A stretch of DNA of 64,000 nucleotides from Bemisia tabaci (lineage: Eukaryota; Arthropoda; Insecta; Hemiptera; Aleyrodidae). Under the pieces are notes generated by a model that was not told where the DNA came from, did no database searches, and worked only from the letters and a program-made list of their open reading frames with translations. Position 1 is the first letter of the stretch, and every line of letters begins with the position of its first letter. The stretch lies in assembly GCF_918797505.1 (NCBI RefSeq), contig NC_092793.1, forward strand, positions 71,543,660 to 71,607,659, given 5' to 3'. The translations under genes and the position numbers were made by a program. Below, in pieces: positions 53,257 through 64,000 of this stretch.

Positions 53257-56200
53257 CGCGTGGTTGTGGTTGTGCAAGCACAGTGCTTCGCTACGCGATC
53301 CGACGGATAAACCAACGAATATGAGTGCGGACGTTCACGTATTTTACATATTCCTCTTTTCCTCCTCTCTTTAATTTATTCCCTTTGAAAAACATATTAC
53401 CTCTTCCCCTTTGCTCTTTGCCCTCTGCTCCTCCTCAATCCACAAACAACTTTGTTTTTAAATCATCCAACTAGAGCGACCCGGCTTGACTCTCTCAACG
53501 TCTATTACGCCCTCTGAAAGTTTCAAGTCTAAGCCTCTCTCTTTCCCAGTAATTCCTCGATATCTTATTCATTTTATTTTTCAAACGCTTAGTTGACCTC
53601 TGGAATGGGGAATGATTCTATGACTCCACCCCGCCGATATATGACCATCTAATCGTTCATTTGTCTCGAACGTTAAAAAATTGTAACTCAGTTTTCAAAA
53701 ACAAATTTTGGTCTCTCGCCGTGAACGCAGCAACCCAGGTTGCAAGAAACTGTCGCCTCTGTTTCCTGAGAATTTCAATTTATGTGGGTATGATAAGAGG
53801 TGTAACTGGGTGAACTCTGTAGGTCTTGCACATGGAGAAAGTGCGTGTAGCAAAGAAGTCTGGCAAGGCAAGTATACGATGGAACTTTGTGGCACAAATA
53901 AGGTGCCAGAAATGATATGACAATGGATTGAGTCTCTAAATTTTTTCAAGATTATATCAGCATTTCTGTATACAAAAGTCTACGCAAGATACCTACAAGG
54001 TTTGTGCTAAATGCATGGAGCTAAACTTCAAAGCGAGAGAACATTTTTATGTTCGTTGATCCAATTCTGAGATAAAATCCATTAGTGGATTTCCATGTTC
54101 CACAATGTAACATAAAAATATTGTTGACGCTGATTCATCTTTTACGAACTGCACATTGTGTAAAAACTTTGTTCTTTTATCAGAGGCGCCTACAAAGTTT
54201 TTGGTGTTTATTCTTGCAAATTGCGTTTACGCTCCAAAAATTAAAAATAAACATATTGAATATTTGCAAAATATATAGTCTAAAGCTTAAAAAAAGAAAA
54301 AAAAAATCGTATCAATAAAATTTGCGGTACCGATGACTTATTCTTGCCGGTTGTTATGCAGTTTGAGCCACTTTGGTGTAAAAATAACTGTGTTTGAAGT
54401 TTGATCTCGTTCCTAACTCAGTACGAAGGATTATGAATGTGGCAGTTAGTAAGTATAAGTCACACTTTTTAATAATATCATATACTCCAGTATATTAACT
54501 TTTTTCTAGTGTAATGAGCGTGGATATGAGCCTAGAATGAGTACTCTCTGTGAAAAAAAGATGTTAGGACCTGTGCATCTATGAGTTTATTTTGCTAAAG
54601 AGTATATTTTACAGTTGGTACTTATTTTATTTTTATTTTCTTTGCCCGACTGATTATGGAAGCTTACATTGACTGCGACACATTTTCTCTTTATCCATGC
54701 ATCGGATAACACATTTTTTCAATTGGCACGGGGGATAGTAGTAAACAACCTGTCGAAAATAAGAATTATTGCGGTATCAAAGTGTGCAGCTAATATTATT
54801 TTTTGTTTCAAATGGCTAGCCATTCGGATTAATTTCGCCGTAAGGTGTGAGATTGCCAAGATTACGTCACAGATGTCTATAAACGCTCAAATACGATTTC
54901 CACACTTAAAAAGTACTAGGAGCAACAATGCTTGGATGATGCACTCAAGATGTGAAACAAAAAAAAGAGGCTTCCTGGAAAAGCACTTGCGGAAATGAAA
55001 TTATCTTGAGAGAGACCAGAAATCAGGGAGAGTAATTAGGGGAAGTGAAATGTGATGTAAAGCAAACGCAGTGGTCGGAAAAGAGATGAATATCCATTAC
55101 CCATCGGAGGGCAAACGTTTAAATTGCTTTTTAAATAAATTTTGTTTCTCTTCCTCGGCTCTTTCTCTGTCTCTCCCTCCCCCTTAAGCACGAGTCTCCA
55201 AACCAAATTTACTCAACGGCGAATTCGGTTTGACCCACGTTTACTTTGGCCTTTCGCATCTTGCCTATCGTTGGAGGGATTTCTAGAGAGCGAGATAATC
55301 TGGCTTTGATCCTCACAAAGTGATGTCGTTTGACTTGCACCCCAAGAAACCTATTTCTATCTCATTCTTCCTTTCGCCAGTGGATGTATCCTCTTTTACG
55401 GGCAGTACTTGTGTCAAAGATACCGTCCGATAAAAACTCAGAAGAGGTTTTTACCGTTTCTGACCATCTTCATGCCTTTTCGCGGATTTCAGTCGACATG
55501 CTGGTCTTATTCCAAGTCCGTTTGGGAATTTTTAAACAAAAAGAATCGGCATTAAAATTTTATCTTGGAAAATTCAACACACTATAATTCCGGTTTGGTT
55601 TGAAATTTTTGGGTGGGCTCTTCCCAAAAATTTTCGCAGAATGCAAATCTATGCTCAGGTATCAATATGACAGTTTTGAGTTTCGTTTACTGAGCTCCCA
55701 ATTTTGAACGGTCAGAAATACTAAAAAAATGGAATCTTTTGGTTTGTCTATCAATTTCAACAATCAGCCCACCGGCAGCTTATGATCGGAAGTCCACGGT
55801 GTCTACAAGTTCGGAATTTCTAGGAAATCCGGAAATAGTACTGATTTTTTAAGGCGGTGGTCCGGAAGTGGAGTGGACCTGAACTAGGATTTCAGGGGTC
55901 ATGGGGCCTATTGGGGCCCTGGGCTCCAGAGTAAAAGCATCTGGGACCCTTTGTTTACTTGGAAACGTGAATCGCACTCAGTTTACGAAGTACACAACCT
56001 CCAATGTGCGGACCTTCATACCCGCCAGCACCGCAGGCCCCTGAGCGCTAATCCGGCCCTAGCAGCGGTCGTCGAGAAAAATTCTGCGTATTAAAAATAA
56101 TGTGACTCAAGTATGTTCAGTTCTTCAAGTATTGAGGTGTTTTCAGATTTTTAATTCTTCAGTTACTCTTTGGACCAAATTATAAAGAATTAATCTCTCT

Positions 56201-56272
56201 AAACCATGGTACAGTCATCACGTTTTTCCCCCATCCTCTAGGATTTTTCCCTGACGAATAAATCGAATTTAA
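53257..56272. other. Mostly unique 3-kb stretch, no gene supported
   Basis: ORFs up to 109 codons (54669-54998) have no recognised domain. A CGCCTACAAAG fragment of the short-hairpin family lies at 54186, and a decayed end of the CAGGGTGTC family at 55797-55870 (GTGTCTACAAGTTCGGAATT, then GGAAATAGTACTG). Confidence 0.4.
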
Positions 56273-56713
56273 GGTGATTCGATGGACGCCATATTTTGTG
56301 TCAGAACGGCATGCGATATATCGCATCAATTGGTTCCATTTTTTCAGCTACTCGTCATTTTTCTCAAATTTTGAGATCGCAATTCTGTTGTCAGGAGACT
56401 AAAGCACTCACTTACCAATTTTAACAAAAAAATTCAACGCAATAAAGGCGTGGTTTTTTCAGAGAGAAAATATCGCATTTGAGTACAGTTTCGATATCAG
56501 TATCGAATGCGATGTTTTCTCTCTGAAAAAACTACGCCTTTATTACGTTGAATTTCTTTGTTAAAATTGGCAAGTGAGTGCTTTAGTCTCCTGACGACAG
56601 AATTGCGATCTCAAAATTCGAGAAAAATGACGAGTAGCTGAAAAAAATGGAACCAATCGATGCGATATATCGCATGCCGTTCTGACACAAAATATGGCGT
56701 CCATTGAACCAAC
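56273..56713. mobile_element. TTAA-flanked foldback MITE, copy 2
   Basis: Inverted arms begin GGTGATTCGATGGACGCC. Flanked exactly by TTAA. 441 bp versus 444 bp for copy 1, with the same CGAATGCGATNTTTTCTC centre. In this copy the two arms are more alike than in copy 1. Confidence 0.93.
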
Positions 56714-57439
56714 TTAAACGCTTCCCTGCAACTTACCAATTCAAAATATCTCATTGAGACTTTTTCAAAGAAAGAGCTGGGCAAAATTTTATTTTATCCG
56801 AATGACTGGCGTTTAGAGGTGCAAATCTAATCGAGCTCAAGCTCTGAGTTTCGTCCGTAAGGAAGATCACACCGATGCGAAAGGGAGTTCGGAGCTTGCC
56901 TTCAGCGCGGCGCGCGGCGCCTATGGCTGCAGCTGGCACATCACCGACAAAGATGCACCAATTGCGGTGGTGAGAAGTGGCATGTGGCATCTGGAGTCGA
57001 TTATTTAGCATTTAATTTAATTCGCTTCGTTTCCTCTAGCACCCGCACGATGGTCCAATCTCCTTGAGTACCACACGATCAACCCTTTATTTTCAGAATC
57101 ACTTTGTGCCGTTTCAGTAACTTTCATTGAGTCAGGAGAAAAATTTATAACTATTACGTTGCTTATTGATTTTACGTCAGCATCTGCATCATTAGGTGAA
57201 AATCCCAAAATTTGACCGTCTATCAGCTATTAGAGGATTGAGGACAATATTAAGCTTTGGGATTCTAAAATCAGCTCCAAACTTCACAAGTTTCGTAAAA
57301 GAACTTTTTTGAGACTTCATTCCAAAACGCTCGTATCTGTGGGTTTAAAATGCAATTTTCGTGTCTTTCATTTACTTTTTACTCTCCAAATCCAGTTTTT
57401 TCCAGCGTCAATATGTTCGCAAAGCTAAGCCTGGGGCGC
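56714..57439. other. Unique stretch, no gene seen
   Basis: An 86-codon minus-strand ORF (56751-57011) has an alanine-rich middle and no recognised domain. Confidence 0.35.
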
Positions 57440-57817
57440 TAAAAATGTGTACCAGATTTGCCATGATTTCTTCATCTTCAAATTCCCTAACTATTTTTGC
57501 TGTTCCCTGACAGCGAAATTTTCTAATTCACCGACTTTCCCTGACCTTTGAACAAAATGTCTACCTTTTTTAAAAAAATGCGCTGACTTTTGCTCAACTT
57601 AAAATTTCCTTGTTAAAAGATCAAATTATGTAAAAAGGCATTTAGTAACTGGATAAAATATGTCAAGCCTTTAAGAAATGGGTGAATAGTCGGTAAATCA
57701 GTGATATATTTTAGTGATAAGTAGATTTATCAGAAATTCCTTGACTATTCCCACGTATTCCATGACTTTTCCCGGCCGTCACAAATTTCCTAACTTTTCC
57801 GGTTTTCCAGGCCGTCG
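57440..57817. repeat. Degenerate TTCCCTGAC/TTTTCC-type repeat
   Basis: Motifs TTCCCTGAC, TTTCCCTGACC, TTGACTATTCCC, ATGACTTTTCCCGG and TTTTCCGGTTTTCC recur irregularly. This pattern is familiar from the ends of CAGGGTGTC-class elements in arthropods. No bounded copy. Confidence 0.45.
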
Positions 57818-58048
57818 TACAGCGGACCGGCTCAATTGGAAAGGTCGGACTAAAACTGGAAACTTTGAAAGCTTATACTTACAAAAATATGAAACAAAGA
57901 AGTTCAAACGTCGTTAATTGGGTTTTTTGTAGAATTTCCTTTCGAAGACATACCTTGAAATTGAATTTGCAACGAAATAAACGTCCAAATTTGAAATTTT
58001 AGCATAAAAACTAATGCCCGACCTCTTCTATTAGCTCCTTCTACTGTG
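57818..58048. mobile_element. W-family MITE, diverged copy 6
   Basis: TACAGCGGACCGGCTCAATT..CTCCTTCTACTGTG; the interior retains GACGT..GACGAAATAAACGTCC. Both ends have decayed. Separated from the next copy by 8 bp. Confidence 0.8.
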
Positions 58049-58056
58049 CGCCGCAA

Positions 58057-58289
58057 CACAGTGGATCGAGTCAATTAGAGAGGTCGGACATAAAATTTTT
58101 GACTAAAACTGCAAATTTTGATGTTTAGTTCGTCATATTTCAATTTGTAAAGTGTGTTTCTGAGAGATAATTTCTCGAGAAATCCGATTGAACCACTTTT
58201 AGAACCTCAAAGTTTTGTATAAACGGAGTTATGAGCACTTAAAGTTTCCAAATTTTGTCCGACCTATCCTATTGACTCAATCCACTGTG
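58057..58289. mobile_element. W-family MITE, copy 7
   Basis: CACAGTGGATCGAGTCAATT..TTGACTCAATCCACTGTG, interior in the orientation opposite to copy 6. Confidence 0.92.
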
Positions 58290-58671
58290 CGCCGGTGCAC
58301 CCAACCCTGCGAATCACCTCATCGTCTTTTTTCAGCCACGTTCAATAAGTGACATTTTTCTCCTCACACCAGCAGCAGCACAACAGACCCACTACGCTCA
58401 CGTGGCTTTTCGCGATTCTCAATAAGCGCTGCGTCACTACCAGAATGCACTCTTTCTGGATGTAAGCTCGATTATCGTGCAACTCGGTGGCTCACACAGC
58501 CTTGTTATCGGTGTAGATGCTTACATCATCATATCGAGATGTGTAAATGATGAGCGCCACTCGGATTCCTCGGGAAAAACCAAAATCAGCGGGAAACGCA
58601 AGACGCCGAAAAGAGCACGCACACCAAAAGCAAGGCATTTTCCGCAGGACGACTCGTCTCTTGACACGGCA

Positions 58672-59390
58672 CACAGTGGATCGAGTCAATGGAAGAAGTC
58701 AGACAAGAAATTTTTGACAAAAATTATAAAATTTTACGTATATCTCATCACAATTTTGATTATAAGGGGTGCGTTTAATGGAAAATTTTACAAGAAAACC
58801 AATGAAACTACTTTCAAAACATCAAAATTTCATATTAATGAAGATATATGCTTTTAAAGGCCAGAGAAGAAATTTTTGACACAAATTGTAAAATGTTACG
58901 TGTATCTCATCACAATTTTAATTATAAGGGATGCTTATAGTGGAAAATTTTACGAGCAAACCAATGAGACTACTTTCAAAACATCAAAATTTCATATTAA
59001 TGAAGATATACGCTTTTAAAGGTCAGAAAAGAAATTTTTGACACAAATTGTAAAATGTTACGTGTATCTCATCACAATTTTGATTATAAGGGGCGATTTT
59101 TATGGAAAATTTTCAAGAAAACCATTTGAAACTACTTTTAAAACATCAAAATGTCATATTAATGAAAATATACGCTTTTAAAAGTCAGACAAGAAATTTT
59201 TGACAAAAATTGTAAAATTTTACGTGTATCACATCACAATTTTGATTATAAGGGGTGTTTTTAATGGAAAATTTTACGAGAAAACCAATGAGACTACTTT
59301 CAAAACATCAAAATTTCATATTAATGAAGATATACGCTTTTAAGGTTTTTAAATCGTGTCCGACCTCCCTGATTGACTCGATCCACCGTG
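58672..59390. mobile_element. W-family MITE, copy 8, internally amplified
   Basis: Has normal family ends (CACAGTGGATCGAGTCAATG and GACTCGATCCACCGTG) but is 719 bp instead of about 235. The extra length is four direct copies of the 162-bp interior. Confidence 0.92.
58701..59348 (+). repeat. Tandem array, 4 x 162 bp, inside a MITE
   Basis: Units start AGACAAGAAATTTTTGAC at 58701, 58863, 59025 and 59187, exactly 162 bp apart. Each runs through GATTATAAGGGGTG and ATTAATGAAGATATA to CTTTTAAAGG. Units differ by scattered substitutions. Confidence 0.95.
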
Positions 59391-59641
59391 CGGCACCGGC
59401 GGCGCTGAGACTGCTCCCTGCGACGAGCTCATCAACTCGACTTAAGTCGGGGACCTGTTGATTAGCGACAAGATTTCTGTCACGTCGAATCGTTGCTCAC
59501 TAATTCCAGTCCATATCGTGACTCATTATCTTCCCGCAGACGACTCGACAGCGACTCAGCTTGACTCAACCTCATAAAAACTCCCCTCGCGGAACCCGCG
59601 TTGCCGTCCGTCTCGTCTCGGCTTCATCCCTCATGGCAACG

Positions 59642-59873
59642 CACAGTGGATCGAGTCAATTAGAGAGGTCGGACATGAAATATATAACATATTTCATACA
59701 TTTAGATGTTTAATTCGTCAAATTTCAAAGTTTAATGAGAGCCTCTAACAGACAATTTCACGAGGAAACAAATAGAACCACTTTTAAAACCTCAAAGTTG
59801 TATATGAGCGGAGTTATAAGTGTTTAAAGTTTCTTAATTTTGTCCGTCTGTCCCATTGACTCGATTCACTGTG
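59642..59873. mobile_element. W-family MITE, copy 9, founder of a tandem array
   Basis: CACAGTGGATCGAGTCAATT..TTGACTCGATTCACTGTG. Its sequence from 59677 onward, plus 55 bp of right flank, is repeated twice more downstream. Confidence 0.92.
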
Positions 59874-60427
59874 CGACGTAGCTCTTAATTTTTGAAATCT
59901 ATGTCCCTTTCAAAATGGAGACTTACGTGAAATATATAACATATTTCATAAATTTTGATGTTTAATTCGTCAAATTTCAAGGTTTAATGAGAGCCTCTAA
60001 CAGAAAATTTCACGAGGAAACAAATAGAACCACTTTTAAAACCTCAAAGTTGTATATGAACGGAGTTATAAGTGTTTAAAGTTTCTTAATTTTGTCCGTC
60101 TGTCCCATTGACTCGATTCACTGTGCGACGTAGCTCTTAATTTTTGAAATCTATGTCCCTTTCAAAATGGAGACTTACGTGAAATATATAACATATTTCA
60201 TAAATTTTGATGTTTAATTCGTCAAATTTCAAGGTTTAACGAGAGCCTCTAAAAGAAAATTTCACGAGGAAACCAATAGAACCACTTTTAAAACCTCAAA
60301 GTTGTGTGCGAACGGAATTATAAGTGTTTAAAGTTTCCAAATTTTGTCCGTCTGTCCCATTGACTCGATCCACTGTACGACGTAGCTCTTAATTTTCCAA
60401 ATCGATGTCCCTTTCAAATGGAGACTT
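59677..60427 (+). repeat. Tandem array, 3 x 252 bp, MITE plus flank
   Basis: Units begin GAAATATATAACATATTTCA at 59677, 59929 and 60181, exactly 252 bp apart. Each contains the MITE without its left 35 bp, the right MITE end CACTGTGCG, and the flank CGACGTAGCTCTTAATTTT to GGAGACTT. Units 1 and 2 are nearly identical; unit 3 is more diverged. Confidence 0.95.
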
Positions 60428-60769
60428 CGAAGGTGTCTGAAATTTGATTTTGGCGTTTAAGGGAGACCGCAGACTACTGACAATAAGTGAGCTGAATACG
60501 AGGATACGAGTAGTCCATAAATTGAACACTCATTGAAGGAGATACAACTAACATCATCAATCAGTTATATCTTTTGCGTGCAATAGACCCAATAATTTGA
60601 CTAATGAAGAATGAGCACACAAAAATCTTATTGCTTCATATGAGAGTGCTTCGTAGGCTAAGGTCACAGTATTTTTCATAATTTTTCTCTGAAATGGGAT
60701 AGGTACTCTGGGAACATATTTTTGAAAGTGAGAAAGTGTGCCACCTGGTGACGCCATCATTTTAACAGA
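60428..60769. other. Unique stretch
   Basis: No coding region or repeat recognised. Includes CACCTGGTGACGCCATCAT, which resembles 31155-31180 in reverse (CCAGATGACATCATGAGG), too weak to call. Confidence 0.35.
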
Positions 60770-60832
60770 CTAGGGGGCTATGCCCCCTGACCGCTGCGCG
60801 GCCAACCCCCCCGAGGGCGCCTCGCAGATCCC
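60770..60832 (-). repeat. GC-rich hairpin repeat, possible Helitron 3' end, copy 2
   Basis: About 85% identical to 13068-13130, again with CTAG then T at the tip on the minus strand and paired GGCCGCGCAGCGGTC and GGGGGC..GCCCCC stems. Confidence 0.5.
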
Positions 60833-61610
60833 TCCCCTCGTGAGCCAATCTAATAAGAGTGGGTTATCTAGGCCGCGGATACGACCGATTGAATTGGGCG
60901 TAAAATGGCACAAAAATCTCAATGGTCACATTATAAAAGTTTCAAATCCGCTACTTCGTGCAAAATTTACGTACTAGGTAACACTCTTTTTCGAATTTCT
61001 CACATCTGGGAAAAGCTCTTCAGTCACCGGAAACGGGCAAATGACAACTTTAGACGACCTACGTATTTGCAGGGAAATTACGGTGGTTGCCGGTTTGCTG
61101 ATGTTATTCTCTTGTTTCGTTGCCAAATGAAACGTGATCTTTAATACTGCCAAGATAAGGAAGAACGCGTATGAACCTTCAGGCGTTGCAAAATTTTTGT
61201 AGATAAAACTCGAATTTCCTAATGGATTTATGGACGTTTCTCGTCTGGGTTTTCAGATAATTTATTTTTCGCGATTTTGCACATATTTCCTGAAAATGTA
61301 AAGGACAAATGTTCACAACTTTCCTCAAAAACAATCATTTTTCCGGAGGAAATTTGACAACTCTCGAATGTTCATACGGCGTTCTTCCTTAGCACGGCAG
61401 AATAGTGATCTATACTTTGAGTTGTTTGAGTGTATTACATCGATCTGCAGGTGACATCAATGAATATTATGTTTAGAACTGTCAGTATTCGTAAACAGTT
61501 TTCGCGAAATGTTGCTGTTTGTTTCCGAAACCGGTGATTGGAGACAGTCCCCAAACCTAGGGAAAAAAAATTAGGTTCAAAGCCACGCAAACATTAACGT
61601 CATTATGGAA
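60833..61610. other. Unique stretch, possibly the body of the repeat above
   Basis: No ORF with a recognised domain; no second terminus found. Confidence 0.35.
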
Positions 61611-61614
61611 TATA

Positions 61615-61866
61615 TCGACGGTGTAAGTCGACAATCACATAACTCGATTTGCGACGTCGCAGACTTCCTATCATACTTTATTTTTTTAACGGAAAACTAC
61701 TCAACGGCTACTTAAAACTCCGGTGATTTTTCTTCTCTATGCGAAGAAAATTCTGCAAAAACTTCAAGGAATCATGTCAATTTGTTCTCCTCTAAAAAAA
61801 TAACATAGAGGCGGAGATTTTCAGACACCGCAAACGAGTTATGTGATTGCCGACTCACACCGTCGA
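61615..61866. mobile_element. TCGACGGTG-ended MITE, best-preserved copy
   Basis: TCGACGGTGTAAGTCGACAA and the matching right end GCCGACTCACACCGTCGA, with TA duplicated on both sides. Arms continue through TCACATAACTCG and TTTGCG. Interior blocks AGAAAATTCTGCAAAAACTT and CATACTTTATTTT are shared with 25686 and 30160. Confidence 0.88.
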
Positions 61867-61868
61867 TA

Positions 61869-63739
61869 TACGACTTCACCTTATTAATATTGAATCATGG
61901 TGCAACTTACGGAACATAGGCTGCAGTCTGTCAGATACACTCACCTAGAACAGAAAAAGTATAAATTAGTTATTGTAAAAACTCTGTAATCCACAGTGTC
62001 GGGCGCACCCTGGTGGGCTATGACTAGAAACAAGAGGAAACACAAATACACATTGAGTCGGAAAGAAAAAAAAAAGAAAATAAAAAAGGAGCATTTGGAA
62101 AACGAGGATTTAGCAACGCAAGTGTCAAAAACTTGCTAGATATATACGTAGAATACTTGTTGCATTGCCTCACTGCTGGAACTGCCGAATTCGCAACTAG
62201 TCGCGAAGTCTCTTATCAGACATTCATTCCAGAGAGCGGTCCCGTTTTTTTTAATTTTTTTTTTCTCGGAGACTATTATGGCAACGTTTAGGGGACGATT
62301 TGACTCGCATACGTAAAGATTTTTGTTTCTTTCAAGAGCAAGAAGTATGAGTTTTTCGCATAAAAAAACGTTAACATTTTTGGTTAGACCTCAGTTCGAA
62401 TAGTTTCTGTAGCGCTAAGCGCATTCCACGTGAAACTTTGATTAGATCCCGTGAAACAGATGACTTAAATTTGCACTTTGCCTGATGGTCCATTTATCAA
62501 AGCCATAAGATCCCCAAAACAGCATTTTCAGTTGTTTTGTCATTCTAAAAGGTGATAGTGTGCTAAAAAATCTACTGATAACGCAACGGTTAAAACTGTT
62601 TATACGATTATGTACTTTAAATGATTCGTTGGTCTCTGGCAGATGACTAAATTTTACACTTTCTCTCAATAAAAAAAGGAAATGGATTTAATGAAAGCAG
62701 AGGGCGCGGTACAATTCTTGAAAATATTTTTAAATTTAGAAACGGTGCAATGGAAAAAACCTGCAAATTCATTTTTCTACTATAAGGTTCGAATGATAAA
62801 CTTCCGCGAAAAGCAAACCGCGTCCAGCTTAAAAAAACGAGAGGTAAAGATTTCCTTGATAAAAATGAAGGCATGAAAGGATCTGGTGACAGGTGTGCAG
62901 GTTTTCATTCGAATTGCGGCCTCATTATTTCGAGCTCAGCTCATTGCGAGGTGCCGAATCCTCAGAACAAGCTGAATTTTTATTTTCGATTCAAAAAAAA
63001 GGAAAAAAATAGTGAATTAAAAACCCTTAATGCTGTTTATGCCACTCTCTGGTTGCTTCAATACCATTATTTTATGTAGGAAATATCAAGCAGAAATAAC
63101 ATGCTATATCACAAGAAGTTTTTTACACGATGAAGTGATGAAGTGTTCTTATGCGTTAATATGCGAATAATGCCACAAAAAAAAATAATATTGTAGTATT
63201 CGGTAAAATGCTTTCAGCGCAATGAGGGAAATTTTTTTCGAATCGGATCGAAAAAAATTGGAATTTTATAGTTTTTGACGTAGAACGGAAAAGTCAGTTT
63301 TAAATTTTTTTGGTTGATCATTGTTTCAAAAGAGGCTGAAAAATTGCATTTTAATTCCAACTTTTTTATGCCTCGAAAATCGTATATTAAAAATTTTAAA
63401 TAGATTTTCCTCAAATCGACCTCTTTTTTTTCAAACTTTTAACTGTCTAAACTCTGAGTACTTTCGGCAATTCTGCTAAGTTCGAAACCGTGCGATAGAA
63501 ACTGGATATCCAAGTTAGTTTTTTGGCACAAAGGACCTTTCCTTTCGACCTCTGTGCTGCTGACAGATCAAAGGGAACCGACTTGGCAACGACTTAGCGG
63601 AAACAGGCATGAAATGAAGAGGGAAAGGGGGAAAAAAGCGGCGAATGTATTAACTTTATTAGGGCCCTGAAGGGCTGTAGATACACATTGCTGGGCGGCG
63701 AACAAACCATCAATTACTATGAATGAAATTTGACCCGAG
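61869..63739. other. Unique AT-rich stretch, no gene supported
   Basis: ORFs are all below 80 codons. Several poly-A/T runs. No repeat family recognised. Confidence 0.4.
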
Positions 63740-64000
63740 GAATTTGAAAACGAAGGAACCGAGGCTCGGGACGGCAAGGCTCCAAGCTCAGCTCCAGCTC
63801 CGTCGCGCCGTGCCGTGCCACGGCCGTTGCACAGGTGGATTGGTTATCGGGATGGAAAAGCGGAACGGCGGTGCTCAGAAGCACGTAACCTCAAACGGGA
63901 ACCACATATACATCGGTGGTTTTTGTAAAGCACAGCGGCGGACTGGTCCGGGAGGGAGACGCAAGGCGAGCAGTTTTCACTCGAGTTGTTCCCCAACGGA
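63740..64000. promoter_or_regulatory. GC-rich segment at window edge, candidate promoter/5' exon
   Basis: CpG-dense (CGTCGCGCCGTGCCGTGCC, CGGAACGGCGG) with GATTGGTTA, an inverted CCAAT-like box, at about 63838. The composition change is sharp and reaches the window end, so a gene may begin beyond it. No coding frame can be supported here. Confidence 0.3.

Noticed and set aside
59677..60427. Long terminal repeats of a retrovirus-like element
   Set aside because: The three 252-bp repeats are contiguous with nothing between them and consist of a MITE plus flank. No polymerase, protease or primer-binding site is present.
1..64000. tRNA, rRNA or snRNA genes
   Set aside because: I looked for tRNA T-loop/anticodon patterns and conserved rRNA blocks by eye and saw none; a tRNAscan-SE or Infernal run would be decisive.

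Overview
The window is nuclear DNA of an arthropod, most likely an insect. It is AT-rich, has no rRNA or tRNA gene and no bacterial-type gene packing, and is crowded with short inverted-repeat transposons (MITEs), many nested in one another. The mix of MITE families reminds me of hemipteran (whitefly-like) genomes; that is an impression from memory, not a result. No complete host protein-coding gene can be supported. The long stretches between repeats look like intergenic DNA or the inside of a very large intron.

The only intact long coding region is the ORF of a full-length, RTE-like non-LTR retrotransposon (48989-52226). It is bounded by a perfect 13-bp target-site duplication. It sits inside the broken transposase remnant of an older Mutator-like (MULE) element (48591-52902), which has its own 8-bp duplication. 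Joining the two sides of the LINE restores the remnant's reading frame. A second, independent MULE-type element (19972-20555, 10-bp duplication) carries an intact FLYWCH zinc-finger ORF.

Region by region. 0-7.4 kb: MITEs, including one with a 21-bp coding-frame minisatellite. 7.9-11.6 kb: a very large, almost perfect inverted repeat with 1.25-kb arms and a 1.14-kb spacer, followed by a coding-like ORF of unknown identity. 12-26 kb: scattered MITEs. 26-30 kb: mostly unique sequence. 30-39 kb: a dense nest of CACTGG-ended MITEs and long-armed inverted repeats. 39-46 kb: sparse repeats and poly-G tracts. 46-48 kb: a MITE carrying two further MITEs, next to a CpG-rich segment. 48.5-53 kb: the LINE-in-MULE nest. 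57.8-60.4 kb: five copies of one 235-bp MITE family, two of them expanded into tandem arrays (4 x 162 bp and 3 x 252 bp). 60.4-64 kb: mostly unique, ending in GC-rich sequence at the window edge.

Several MITE families are defined here by consistent target-site duplications across copies: CACTGG ends with 2 bp, GGAC ends with 4 bp of A/T, CAGGGTGTC ends with 5 bp, and GGTG ends in TTAA. The strongest candidates for new biology are the giant inverted repeat (a possible hairpin-RNA/siRNA locus), the FLYWCH-bearing MULE, and the MITE-to-satellite conversion near 59-60 kb.
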